NCBI GenBank assembly: GCA_963765875.1 | Contig: CAVXYK010000014.1 | Coordinates: 62,001-126,000 of the forward strand | Reading direction: 5' to 3' | Length of the DNA stretch: 64,000 nucleotides | From: JAWKOK01 sp963765875 | GTDB lineage: Bacteria > Chloroflexota > Anaerolineae > Caldilineales > Caldilineaceae | Shown: positions 54,975-63,950 of the stretch, one piece after another | Position numbering within the stretch: position 1 is the stretch's first letter | Layout: each line of letters begins with the position of its first letter | The notes under the pieces: model-generated | What the model saw: only the letters and a program-made list of their open reading frames with translations | What the model was told of the DNA's origin: nothing | Database searches by the model: none | Program-made: the position numbers and the translations under genes

Positions 54975-57357
54975 GCAGCGCCTGTGCCGTACTCGACGTC
55001 GTCACCGAGACCAGCCCCTCCATTTCCCCGGCATAGAGCAGTTGTCCTCCGTCAGGCCCTGCGCCCGGTCCCAGATCGATGACCCAGTCGGCGGCACGCA
55101 GCAGATCGGTGTTGTGCTCGACCACGACGATGGTGGCCCCGGCACGAACCAGCCGGTCCAGCACCACGATCAACCCGGCCAGATCCTGGGGATGGAGGCC
55201 GGTGGAGGGTTCGTCGAGCACCAGCAGGCTGCGCTTGAGCGTGCTGCGGCCCAGATGTTTGGCCAGCTTGACCCGCTGGGCCTCGCCGCCGGAGAGCGTG
55301 GTCGAATCCTGGCCCAAGGGCAGATAGCCGAGGCCGACGTCGATGAGGGCGTGCCGATGCGCTCGATTGTGCGGCGGTTCTTGTCAGAGAGCCGTTCGTC
55401 CTCGGCCAACAGGGCGACAGCATCACTGATCGGCAAGGCGTAGAGATCAGCGATGGAGAGCAAGCGCCCACCGCACGTCAATCGCGCGCCGCCAACACAT
55501 CATCGGCAAAGCGTCGCCCCCCGCATCCTCCACATCGAATCCACGTCGAGGGCAGATAGCGCATGCGCACCTCCACCGCGCCCATGCCTTTGCAGGCGGG
55601 GCAGGCGCCCTCGGGCCGGTTGAATGAAAAATGGGAAGGGGAGAGGCCGGTAACGCTTGCAAAGTGATCGCGGACAATGTCGGCTAGTTTGGTATAGGTG
55701 GCCGGAATCGAGCGAGGATTGCGCCCGATCGGGCTCTGGTCCACGAGGACGGGCCGGATGGGTGGGCCGTCAATGGCCTGGCAGCCGACCGGCTCTCCTG
55801 ACTTCAGTGAAGCTACCAGCACATCGCGCACCAACGTGCTCTTGCCCGAGCCGGAGACGCCGGAAACGACGGTCAAGCGGCCCAGCGGAATGGACACGTC
55901 GATCTCTTGCAGCGTGCGCAGCGAAGCCCGACGCACGGTCAGAAATTGCTGCGGATCAGGACGCCGTGCAGGCAGAGGAACACGATCGGTGAGGCTGAAG
56001 TAGCGACCGGTCGGCGTATCAGCTTCCCAGAGTTGAGCGGGCGTTCCGCTGAAGACAACCTGGCCGCCATGCTGGCCTGCGCCGGGTCCAATATCGATGG
56101 CCGCATCGGCTTCGGCCGCTGCCACACGATCGTGTTCCACGAAGACGACTGGGCCCGGCAGGTCACGAAAGGCGGGCAGCAGTCGGTTGACGTCGGCAGG
56201 ATGCAGGCCGACGGTCGGCTCATCCAGCACGTGGAGCATGTCTTCCAGGCGACTGGTCAGGGCCACGGCCAGGCGTACACGTTGAGCCTCTCCCGCGAGA
56301 GGCTGGGCGACGGTCGGTCTAGCGTCAGATAACCAAGGCCGACGCGCGCCAGTGCTTCCAGCCGGCGTTCGATCTCCGTCCTCAGACGAGTGGCCGATTG
56401 GGGAAGGGAGAATGAAGCCTCGTCGCCTGTGAAAATAGAAACCGCGTCATCGACCGAAGTTGACAATAGCTCGGTGAAACGTTGCCCGTTCCAACGCACG
56501 GCAGCCGCCGAAGGGTGCAATCCCGTGTTGTGGCAGGGGCCACAGCCATTGCCGTCGCAGTGCGGACAAGGTGTATGGAAGTGGACCGGTTCCAAGGCGT
56601 TGAACCATGTTCCGCAGCCAACACAGACCGGTGCAGAGGACAAAACCATGTCGTTGCCAGCCGACTCTTTCGAACGGACGATGAGTGCGTGCGAACCCAG
56701 CGCGTTCATGGTTAACGCCGCGCTCCGAATCTCAGCAAGCCCGGTTTCTTGGTCAAGGTGGGCAATCTCGATATCGATGTCGTGGGGCAACCCAGGGTCC
56801 AGCGGGGAGGCCGACCAGGGCTGTCCGTCTACATGCAGGACGTCCCGGTCGAACTCGGCGCCGAGCAGTTCCAACAGTGTGCGATGGCTGCCGAGCGCAC
56901 GACGTGCCAGCGGCACAAGCAGCGACAGCTCGCTCTGCCTGGCCATGGCAGCCAGGCGTTCGACGATTTCGTCTTCCGTCAACAGACTGAGGTCGGCGTC
57001 GCAGGTGGGACAGCGACGATCGCCGTAGTTGGCGTAGAGCAGGCGCAGGAATGGGTGCAGGCCAGAGGCCGTGGCCAACGTCGAATTGGGGTTCCGGTTG
57101 AGCAGATTCTGACCCACAGCCGTGGCCGGACCCAGCCCGCTGATCGACTCAACCCGCGCCGGGGCCAGGCGTTGCCCGCTCGCGCCGAGCGCGTAGATCT
57201 CGGCGAAGCGGCGGAGCGCCTCGTGATAGAGCGTGTCAAAGACCAGCGACGTCTTTCCCGAACCGGAGACCCCGGTGACGACGGTCAGGCCGTCGCCGAT
57301 GGTCGCTTCGATGGCCTGGAGGTTGTGTTCGCTGGCGCCTTGGATGTGGATGGTCAT
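54961..57357 (-). pseudogene. UvrA-like ABC ATPase, first copy, three frameshifts
   Basis: About 800 residues. ATG 57357 begins MTIHIQGASEHNLQAIEATI with Walker A VVTGVSGSGKTSLVF. Zinc-finger-like CPTCDADLS, CVGCGTWFNAL and CPHCDGNGCGPC follow. Frame changes near 56320 (in LDRPVAQPLAGEAQRV), near 55481 (in ADDVLAARLTCGGRLLS) and near 55350 (in ALIDVGLGYLPLG). Other motifs: HVLDEPTVGLHPADVNRLLP, second Walker A VVSGVSGSGKSTLVRD, CPACKGMGAVEV, DSTTLSGGEAQRVKLAKHL and LLVLDEPSTGLHPQDLAG. The 3' end runs into the second copy without a clear stop in its own frame; a TGA in another frame lies just before the second copy's AGGAGG. It may be separate or fused to it. Confidence 0.8.
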
Positions 57358-57366
57358 GCTGAGCAG

Positions 57367-57585
57367 TTACAGCGATGCCGGCTGAAGGTGTGACCAGGCG
57401 ACATCTTCCTCCGGCCGGTTCCAGTCTTCTGCCAGCGCCGCTTCGCTGAGCAGGGCTGTTCCGTCGGCAAGCGCTGGCTCTTCCAAAATGATGACAAGGG
57501 CACGATGGGCTGTAGTCAAATGAACTGCTCCCAGCAAATGGACGACACCGTTCTCATCAATTGTGGCTTTGACGGTCCGTGGCAT
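57367..57585 (-). CDS. Small antitoxin-like protein (AF2212/DUF104-like)
   Basis: A 72-residue protein starting MPRTVKATIDENGVVHLLGA and ending DWNRPEEDVAWSHLQPASL. The first part is a beta hairpin of the AF2212/AbrB-like antitoxin type; the acidic, Trp-containing end would wrap a toxin. ATG 57585 has GGGAGGCG upstream. It starts 17 bases after the HTH-antidote remnant stop and ends nine bases before the first UvrA-like gene. No PIN or RelE toxin is next to it. It may be part of a decayed toxin-antitoxin cluster. Confidence 0.6.
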   Translation of the reverse strand: MPRTVKATIDENGVVHLLGAVHLTTAHRALVIILEEPALADGTALLSEAALAEDWNRPEEDVAWSHLQPASL

Positions 57586-57601
57586 ATCACGCCTCCCGCT
57601 C

Positions 57602-57799
57602 CTACTCCATCGAACTCCGGAATCCGGGGTCAGTGTCACGAGGAAGCTGGGTCATCGCTTCTGCTTGGGCAATGTCATCCACAGCGGCGACCACGACAGA
57701 CCGGTCGTTGTCCTCGAGTGCCGAGTCAAGATACGCGGCCATGTCTTTCTTGGTTTTGAGATGCTCAACCATATCCCAAGATCGGGTTTCAGTCGACAT
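57602..57799 (-). pseudogene. Addiction-module HTH antidote, truncated
   Basis: A 65-residue frame: WDMVEHLKTKKDMAAYLDSA, then EDNDRSVVVAAVDDIAQAEA and MTQLPRDTDPGFRSSME. This matches the first two thirds of HigA-like addiction-module antidotes, which continue MTQLARETGLSRESLYKALS. Here the second HTH helix is altered and the protein stops, so DNA binding is likely lost. The cognate RelE/HigB-type toxin, normally directly upstream, is missing. The fragment lies between TumE and the AF2212-like gene on the same strand. Confidence 0.6.
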
Positions 57800-57808
57800 A
57801 GGCCACCT

Positions 57809-58255
57809 TCATGATTCAGTCTCGCTCTCTGATTCAACATGTCGAATCAGTGCTTCAATTTCCGCCAACACGTTGGACAGATCGGGTTCGACAAAGCTCA
57901 TGTTTGGCGCAGGCACGCGGTTGCGCTTGATGTTGGGCGGTACATGTTTGTGATGGGGATGGGTCGAGGCCAATGAGGGATCGTGAGGATGGGGAAAGTC
58001 ATCGTACCAGTAGATCTTCTCCTGGTCCTGATAGACCTCGTAGCCATACGCTGCGATCAGCGATTCGTCAAAGTCAATCTCTTCGCGCATGCGAAGGCGA
58101 AACCCGTACCTGAACCAGACTTCGCCTTCGGCGATTCCACTGTATGGACTGGCAGACCAGACGCTAACAGTTGATCGCTCCACAACAGGTCGGGTCAATA
58201 GTTCGGACACAAATTGGCTATAGGCAGCCAACGAGTTCAGGGGATTGGCTTTCAT
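57809..58255 (-). CDS. tumE: TumE-family toxin (DUF6516)
   Basis: A 148-residue protein of the TumE toxin family. Landmarks: LTRPVVERSTVSVWSA, EGEVWFRYGFRLRMREEIDF, AAYGYEVYQDQEKIYWYDDF and the conserved HPHDPSLASTHPHHKHVPPN (the PHHKH motif is diagnostic). DLSNVLAEIEALIRHVE closes it. Its ATG overlaps the stop of the antitoxin gene by one base, as is normal for this toxin-antitoxin pair. The mode of action of TumE is not established to my knowledge. The extra middle segment IKRNRVPAPNMSF is present in several members. Confidence 0.82.
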   Translation of the reverse strand: MKANPLNSLAAYSQFVSELLTRPVVERSTVSVWSASPYSGIAEGEVWFRYGFRLRMREEIDFDESLIAAYGYEVYQDQEKIYWYDDFPHPHDPSLASTHPHHKHVPPNIKRNRVPAPNMSFVEPDLSNVLAEIEALIRHVESESETES

Positions 58256-58524
58256 CAGTAGGCGGGTTGAAAACGAAGCGAGTCGGTGATCTCTCGCCCT
58301 GTCATCTGCGCGTTGTACTTCTGTTTGCGCCGCTGCCAGGTTTCATAAATACCCTTCCAGCGGCTGAAATCGCTGCGAGTCTCGTCGTATTCATCGTAAC
58401 GTTCCAGTTCGCCTGCCATCAGTGCCATATAGAAATCCTCACTCAGAATGCCGTACTTCTCTTCGTAGGGTGTCAATCGCCGTTCGAGTAACTTCATCTC
58501 GATGACAAGTTCATATACTTCCAT
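58255..58524 (-). CDS. tumA: TumA-type antitoxin
   Basis: An 89-residue helical, acidic protein. MEVYELVIEMKLLERRLTPY, EEKYGILSEDFYMALMAGEL and the coiled RSDFSRWKGIYETWQRRKQK fit the partner antitoxin that precedes tumE genes. ATG 58524 was chosen for AGAGGAT upstream; an in-frame ATG 21 bases earlier is possible. The overlap with tumE shows coupled translation. The assignment depends mainly on position and general likeness. Confidence 0.65.
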   Translation of the reverse strand: MEVYELVIEMKLLERRLTPYEEKYGILSEDFYMALMAGELERYDEYDETRSDFSRWKGIYETWQRRKQKYNAQMTGREITDSLRFQPAY

Positions 58525-58617
58525 TTCATCCTCTTTTCCCATCATCCGTCACAGCCGGAATATCCCCAATGTAGCTAAGGCAAAACATGGCAGCAAGGAA
58601 GTCAAATACAATTCAAG

Positions 58618-58832
58618 TCAGGCATACTTTCTGATGAGATAATATGTGTATTCATTGACCAACTTGGCATCGGTGGGCATCAACTCGTCCGGCCCGGGCT
58701 TCAGCAGGCCACGAACTCTTTGCAACGAGCCTGCGGGATCAGTCGAGTTGCCTGTAGTACGCTGACAAGTCGGAGCAGTGTTTCCATGAGCGATAACTGC
58801 TCGGCCAATGGTAGCCCTTCAATTTCGGTCAC
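58618..58832 (-). pseudogene. DUF2281-like antitoxin, frameshifted
   Basis: GTG 58832 begins VTEIEGLPLAEQLSLMETLL and RLVSVLQAT, typical of small antitoxins that pair with PIN or RelE toxins. The frame then changes near 58735 and ends KPGPDELMPTDAKLVNEYTY and YLIRKYA. The middle (STDPAGSLQRVRGLL) is read across the shift. No toxin gene is adjacent. Its start overlaps the stop of the next upstream gene by four bases. Confidence 0.5.
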
Positions 58833-59377
58833 AAAGATCTTGATAGATCATTTTCTTTCTCCAGCATCATTGTAGCATATGCCTTGTCGGCACTGATCGA
58901 CTCGACATGGTCATACCTCTCCCACACTACGCTATAGGCGGCGGATCGGGCTGGACTATCGTATTTTTCGATCAACATCGACAGCTCAAGAAATCTGGCA
59001 TCCGAGATATCTCCAGTATCCAATCGATTTTCAAGGCCAATCAACATATCGTCCCTGTCAAGATTGCACCAATCCCATGCCATCATCTCAAAATTGAACC
59101 ACCCTGCTGTTTCCCAAACGATCATTCTCATCTGACGGATATCACTCGGCTCATACCCTCGATTGAGCAGTTCGTTTACAAATTGTAGATAGTATTCTGG
59201 TTCATGATCCGCATCAATCACCTCTTCGAGCACGCATTCCCACGCTGACCGTTCTGGCAATGTAGTAAGAGCCGACCGGGTCTCAGCAGACATGGATTCA
59301 ATCGAATCCAGTGCGTCCAACAGTCGCCCCTTTTTCTTGACTCTTCTCAAAAAAGCACTTGATATGAAATCTGCCAT
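58829..59377 (-). CDS. Hypothetical acidic soluble protein
   Basis: A 182-residue protein with no recognised family. MADFISSAFLRRVKKKGRLL is basic and helical; the rest is acidic and Trp-rich (VIDADHEPEYYLQFVNELLN, FNFEMMAWDWCNLDRDDM, RFLELSMLIEKYDSPARSAA). Mostly helical, no membrane segment. It overlaps the broken antitoxin by four bases at its 3' end, so it may be part of the same transcript. Codon use and length suggest a real gene; function unknown. Confidence 0.5.
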   Translation of the reverse strand: MADFISSAFLRRVKKKGRLLDALDSIESMSAETRSALTTLPERSAWECVLEEVIDADHEPEYYLQFVNELLNRGYEPSDIRQMRMIVWETAGWFNFEMMAWDWCNLDRDDMLIGLENRLDTGDISDARFLELSMLIEKYDSPARSAAYSVVWERYDHVESISADKAYATMMLEKENDLSRSL

Positions 59378-59399
59378 CTTTACTTACCACTCGCGATGC

Positions 59400-59864
59400 C
59401 TAGTCGACCCGAACGTACGCCGCCTCGAAGGCCTTGGCTTCAACCCCCTCTGGTGTGACATTGTAGGCCGTGATCGTCAGGTGATCGTCGTCGATCAGAT
59501 CAAACACCGTTCGCCAGCCCCATTTCGGCAGATTTTCGCCGACATCGTATTCGCCAAACACACTGAAGCCACGCTCTGACGCTTCGCCTTGCGAAAACAT
59601 GATGGCGTCGCTCATATGGAAATCATCGACCCACGCAATCTGAAACTGCTTGGTGATCGAATTGAAAGCGATCAGCTCTTCGCCTTCCCGCGCCTTCCCC
59701 TGAATCGTGCTCTTGTATCGATGACGAAGAAAGCGGCCATCAAGAACCTCTGTTATCTCGCCTGATACGGCTGATTCATCTGCGAGTTTGCCCGGTTCGA
59801 ACCAGGTTCGACAGACGCCCTCCCACTCTCCAACCATCTTTCCGAAGAGAATTCTCTGACCCAT
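59400..59864 (-). CDS. DUF1579-family protein
   Basis: A 154-residue beta-barrel protein. FGKMVGEWEGVCRTWFEPGK is the DUF1579 opening (GxWxG...w..p), then EVLDGRFLRHRYKSTIQGK, EGEELIAFNSITKQFQIAWV, GFSVFGEYDVG and WRTVFDLIDDDHLTITAYNV. The family is thought to bind small hydrophobic ligands; role unknown. ATG 59864 preferred over an upstream GTG because GGGGGTG precedes it. It lies between the hypothetical gene and the APH gene on the same strand. Confidence 0.8.
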   Translation of the reverse strand: MGQRILFGKMVGEWEGVCRTWFEPGKLADESAVSGEITEVLDGRFLRHRYKSTIQGKAREGEELIAFNSITKQFQIAWVDDFHMSDAIMFSQGEASERGFSVFGEYDVGENLPKWGWRTVFDLIDDDHLTITAYNVTPEGVEAKAFEAAYVRVD

Positions 59865-59888
59865 GCGATTCACCCCCACTTAGAAATT

Positions 59889-60895
59889 CTACATAGCAGA
59901 CATTTTCCGCAAGTCACCCACGACATCGGGTTGATCCAGGATCATCTGTTTCCATGTGGCGTGAACTTTGGCGTCTGGCTGAATCCAGTCGTTCATCACA
60001 ATGAACATCAGGATGCGTCGGTAGGCGATGAAGAGATTCAGGTGTGACAGCCACGCCGGGTCCAGATGGTGTTCACGCTCGTACCCCGTCAGGAAACAGC
60101 GCAGAAACTCGTGCAGCTTCTCCTGATCGTGAACGGGCTGCCCGATCCGCCGGTGTGAAAGGCGAGAATGCTTTGGCACGCTATGGCGATGTCATTGATG
60201 AACCAGTGATGATTGGCAACGTCGAAGTCCAGTAGCGTGATCAGATCGCCATCGACCAGCAGATTCCACCAGTGTGGATCGTTGTGGATGAAGCCGAAGA
60301 CATCGCGCGTCTTGGGCAAATCGTCCAGTTCTTCCTTGATCTCGACCCACATCCGTTTCACGTCGTCATCCTGACACCAGTCGTAGAAGCCGGTCCACTC
60401 TTGCCGCAATGTCAGGTGCTCCTCGCCGCTGGCCGGATCGACTGATGCCTCCCATGACCCATAGTGCCGGGCCAGGCGATGCAGCCGGCCAATCGCTTGC
60501 CCCAAATTGCCAAAGATTTCCGGGTCCCACGTGGTCTCTGGCATGGACTGCCCTGGAACGATTGCCATGCCATAGCCCACCCATACGTGCGACTCGAACG
60601 GGTACGTCTCGTAGAGGTTACCCTGCGGCGAGCGCTGCGGGTAGACGATATCCGCGCCGTTCTCGCCCAAAAAACGCACAAAGCGCAGCCGTTCGTCCAG
60701 GCAGAACAATCCACGCGCCTGCTCTTCGGTGGGAATGGCCATGATCTTGAGCAGCAGTCGTCCATCTTCGTGCGGGTAGGCGTAGACGGTGCCGTCGGAT
60801 TCCTTTTGGCCGCCGCCAAAGTGCTCGAGTTGGCCGGCGCTGGTTGCATACAGCCCGGCCAAGGCGTCAAGAACAACCGGTGGTACAGTGATCAT
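59889..60895 (-). pseudogene. APH-like phosphotransferase, one frameshift
   Basis: About 335 residues after restoring one missing base near 60145. VYAYPHEDGRLLLKIMAIPT (ATP lysine), HVWVGYGMAIVPGQSMPET (hinge), FGFIHNDPHWWNLLVDGDLI (Brenner motif, HNDxxxxN) and LLDFDVANHHWFINDIA (metal DFD). The break is in HTGGSGQPVHDQEKL; the last 90 residues follow in the other frame (RCFLTGYEREHHLDPAW, RILMFIVMNDWIQ). This HNDPHWWN form matches small-molecule kinases related to fructosamine or homoserine kinases. ATG 60895. Substrate unknown. Confidence 0.8.
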
Positions 60896-60961
60896 GATTC
60901 CCTCACAGAGGTCAGAAGTAAACTCTGTACTGAACATCTCATCTCCGATCTGTGCTCCTGC

Positions 60962-61568
60962 CTACTGGCCGTTGCGAATATCCGACAGTTCACCGGTTCG
61001 ATACTTGATTTCGGAGAATTTCGCCAGACACCCTTCGCCGGTCGGCGCCTGTGCCGAAAAGCCCAATGCGCACGTTCTCCAAATCCCCGATCGTGAAGTG
61101 CCGCACCATCTGCCAGTACTCACCGTCGTCCGAGTAGTGAAATGCCAGCCGATCGCCCTCACGATAGAGACGCAGATAGATGCTGTTGTCGTCGATATAG
61201 ACCGAGTTACAATCGTCTGACTTGCGCCGGGTCACGACCGAAACGACCATCGGTCGATCGGTCGGGGCATACTCTAAGCAGAGCTTGGCCCAGCGCTCTT
61301 CGTCCGCATGGATGAAGAGCACACCGGCGTCAAACGTCGAGTTGAACCCCACTGTCACTTTGGCCGACAGCAGGCAGTTCTCATCCGGCGGGGCAAACAG
61401 GGCGACGGGCGCATTGCTGCTGCGCTTGGCTCCGGCCGGATCGTAGAACCAGTCGGTCTGGGGGCCGGCGGCCATGCTGAGCGTGGCTACGCCGTTTGTC
61501 TCCATGGTTTCGGGTTGGTTTTTGCAGGTCAAGGTGTCGGGCAATGCTGATAGCGTAATTAAGTTCAT
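60962..61568 (-). pseudogene. DUF1349 (concanavalin-like) protein, frameshift near the 3' end
   Basis: About 201 residues. GVATLSMAAGPQTDWFYDPA, LSAKVTVGFNSTFDAGVLFI, ERWAKLCLEYAPTDRPMVVS, SIYLRLYREGDRLAFHYSDD and WQMVRHFTIGD match DUF1349 beta-sandwich proteins. In the displayed frame the end is GLFGTGADRRRVSGEILRN; one extra base near 61045 hides the expected IGFSAQAPTGEGCLAKF. No signal peptide, so it is cytoplasmic. It probably binds a carbohydrate or related ligand. ATG 61568. Confidence 0.75.
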
Positions 61569-61744
61569 CGAAATTTTCTCCTTGGGTCATTTGTGTGTTC
61601 TGCATAAGGCGCATGAATGTGCCGGCCAGACTTTCGGCCCCCTGGGCTCCGATCCTGGGGGGACGCTTCGCCCTGCCAGCCAAAGCCAAGCATTGCCGCG
61701 AGGATTGGGGGTTGGGGGGCCAAAAGCCAACACCCATCAAATCG

Positions 61745-62878
61745 TCAAATCCAGTCCCAGTCCATGCTCGCATTGTGGGGCAAGGCGGGTCCATCCCCGA
61801 GCGATGTATCCGCGCCCGAAATCCGTCTCGCATACCGCAGCCCCGATTCCAGCGCGCCCTCGATCAGACCGCCATTGCTGAACGACGTCTCGGTCGAAAT
61901 GAAGTCGAGCTTGCCGACCCAGGCATCGCCATGCTGAAGATCCAGCCCGTACTGGGGATGGCGGGTCTGTGGACGGCGATCGGCCGCACCGGCGGTAAAC
62001 GGCTCGGCGCTCCAGTCCTGCAGGTGTACAGCGATCGGATGACCGGCCTGTTCGCCGAATAGCGCGACCAGTTGCGCCATCGCCTGCCGGATGAACTCGG
62101 TCTGACCCATGCTTGCCCTCGTTTGGGCATCCAGGCCGGCGAAGCCGAAGAGGGCGAACCGGTCACCGGCATTGGGCGAGGCGTCGTGGATCTCGGCCAG
62201 CGGGCCACGACGGCTGATGGCTGTGCCGCATAGGCCTTGCTGACGCCAGAACGGCTGATCGTAGATCGCGAAAAACTTGGCGTGGCCGGCCATCCATGTG
62301 GGCGTCGTGGCCAGCGTCTGCTGCGTCGCAGCCGGAAGGCCGGGGTCGAATGCAAGCTCTGCTGCCAGGCGCGGCGGAAGAGCGATTGCGACTTGGGTTG
62401 CCGACATCAACGTCGGCCCCGATGGTGTCGAAGTGTCGACGTTGACGACATCGTCGGTGATGGCAAGTCCCGTCACCGAATGGTTCAGGAATCGGTAGGC
62501 CGGATCGATTTCGGCGGCCAGAGCCTCGGCCAGCCGGGCGATGCCGCCCTCGACGCGCAACGATCCGGCCATGGGTGATGGATCGGCGGCCTTCAAAATG
62601 CGGCCGTCCGCCTGTTGAAAGAGCAGAACACCGTCGGCATATTGCTCGAAATAGGAGATGCCAAAGTGGCCCAGCAGACCGGCAACCAGCGGCTGGCCCG
62701 GCCAGAACCAGGACGGTCCCAGGTCACAGGCAGCGCCGCCGATGTCGAGCGTCAGGACTCGACCACCAAAGCGCGTTCGCCCTTCCAGCAGGCTTACCTC
62801 GACACCCGCATGCTGCAATTGCCAGGCGGCAACCAGCCCGCTAAGGCCGCCGCCAATGATGATTGTGTCTGTTTGCAT
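61745..62878 (-). CDS. FAD-dependent amine oxidase family protein
   Basis: A 377-residue flavoprotein of the monoamine oxidase group. The dinucleotide fold is MQTDTIIIGGGLSGLVAAWQ, the FAD ribose contact VSLLEGRTRFGGRV, then DLGPSWFWPGQP near the flavin. RVEGGIARLAEALAAEI and VAIALPPRLAAELAFDPGLP (the APP-type strand) follow, with the C-terminal FAD motif GKLDFISTETSFSNGGLIEG and ALESGLRYARRI. ATG 62878; 27 upstream codons are unrelated and lie in the repeat region. Slightly short for the family (about 430-450). The substrate, an amine or other CH-NH donor, is unknown. Confidence 0.88.
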   Translation of the reverse strand: MQTDTIIIGGGLSGLVAAWQLQHAGVEVSLLEGRTRFGGRVLTLDIGGAACDLGPSWFWPGQPLVAGLLGHFGISYFEQYADGVLLFQQADGRILKAADPSPMAGSLRVEGGIARLAEALAAEIDPAYRFLNHSVTGLAITDDVVNVDTSTPSGPTLMSATQVAIALPPRLAAELAFDPGLPAATQQTLATTPTWMAGHAKFFAIYDQPFWRQQGLCGTAISRRGPLAEIHDASPNAGDRFALFGFAGLDAQTRASMGQTEFIRQAMAQLVALFGEQAGHPIAVHLQDWSAEPFTAGAADRRPQTRHPQYGLDLQHGDAWVGKLDFISTETSFSNGGLIEGALESGLRYARRISGADTSLGDGPALPHNASMDWDWI

Positions 62879-62916
62879 AGGGTCTTCGATCTTTTCTGTT
62901 GGTGGCCCGGTTGCAC

Positions 62917-63105
62917 GAAGCCTTTTTGCCACAGATTTCCACAGATGAGTCTTCTGCAAAAACTAAAATTCGCCACAGATTCACACAGATAAGGACCTGA
63001 TTTTGACAGATGTCTTACAGGTGTCCTACAAATGTCCAGAGGTATCCCAGTACCATCTGTGTCTTATCCTTTTTCATCTGTGTGAATCTGTGGCAAAAAG
63101 GCTTC
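62917..63105. repeat. CACAGAT-rich inverted-repeat element, copy 2
   Basis: GAAGCCTTTTTGCCACAGAT at 62917-62936 is exactly complementary to 63086-63105 (20 bp). A second perfect 19-bp pair, GCCACAGATTCACACAGAT at 62972-62990 and 63076-63094, shares the right-hand arm. The interior has several CACAGA/TCTGTG words. Related to 44644-44759. The surrounding gap 62879-63205 holds no gene. Confidence 0.8.
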
Positions 63106-63205
63106 TTGCAGTGGACTCACGATGGAAAAGGATTGAACATGGATAGTGCTAGAAATGCTCTGAGCATATGCCAAGAGCGTTCGATGCCATCTTGTGAGCA
63201 TGGAG

Positions 63206-63631
63206 TCAGCCGGCCAGCACCAGCCAAATAATGACAGCGACGTCGATCACCAACGCGATGATCGTATCCGCATTCGACAACTTCTTGGTCGGGGCGTTCG
63301 GCCATCGCCCACCAATGAGGACGATCCCGAGAATTGAGATGATCGCAGCCATGGCCGCCAATGGCCTCCAGAGCGTTCCCATTTCGAGGAGCCCCGAGAG
63401 GTCCATGGCCGCGACCACGAAGCCAACTGCGGCCAGCAGCCAGAAGATACAGACAATCTGTACAGTAAGCTTTGGCGACAGCTTCGGGGCGAGCCATATG
63501 TGCAAGGTCGGCGTCGAGATGTCGTCCCAGTCTCTGAGCCAAATGCCCAGATCCAAGAGCGCTTTGCCGTGGGATAGCCCCTGGAGAAGCAGAACGAAGG
63601 CGATCACGTAATTGATTTCTTGAGACAGCAT
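63206..63631 (-). CDS. Small membrane protein of unknown function
   Basis: A 141-residue protein with four hydrophobic helices: IAFVLLLQGLSHGKALLDLG, LTVQIVCIFWLLAAVGFVVA, PLAAMAAIISILGIVLIGG and ADTIIALVIDVAVIIWLVLA. A conserved-looking HGKALLDLG lies in the first helix. No family recognised. ATG 63631. It stands alone between repeat elements. Confidence 0.6.
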   Translation of the reverse strand: MLSQEINYVIAFVLLLQGLSHGKALLDLGIWLRDWDDISTPTLHIWLAPKLSPKLTVQIVCIFWLLAAVGFVVAAMDLSGLLEMGTLWRPLAAMAAIISILGIVLIGGRWPNAPTKKLSNADTIIALVIDVAVIIWLVLAG

Positions 63632-63686
63632 GAGCGGCGTTTCCTATGTGATACGTTAAGTAAGCATCTGTCGGTAGTGCGAAAAT

Positions 63687-63762
63687 GTGCCGGGGACTTA
63701 GGTAACAAAGCGAGTGAGTTGACCCTAATTTTGAGGTTTCAGCATCGGGAAGTCACCGGCAC
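63687..63762. repeat. Inverted repeat, AAGTCCCCGGCAC family, copy 2
   Basis: GTGCCGGGGACTT at 63687-63699 faces AAGTCACCGGCAC at 63750-63762 (12 of 13 pairs). Same core word as the 34867-34935 element. It lies in the terminal gap 63632-63950, which has no other recognisable content. Confidence 0.65.
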
Positions 63763-63950
63763 TTTCTGTAACGACTTACAGACTTCTACTTAACCTTTTG
63801 GGTGGAACTTAGGGTATGTGATGTAGTGCTTTTTGGCAGAACCAGGCTTTTTGAAAGAGCAACCACTGATAGTGTAGCGTCAGACGAAACAACTGACAAG
63901 CAGATCTTGGTCGCAGCCGCGTGGACGAACGGTGCATGATGGCTATAATG

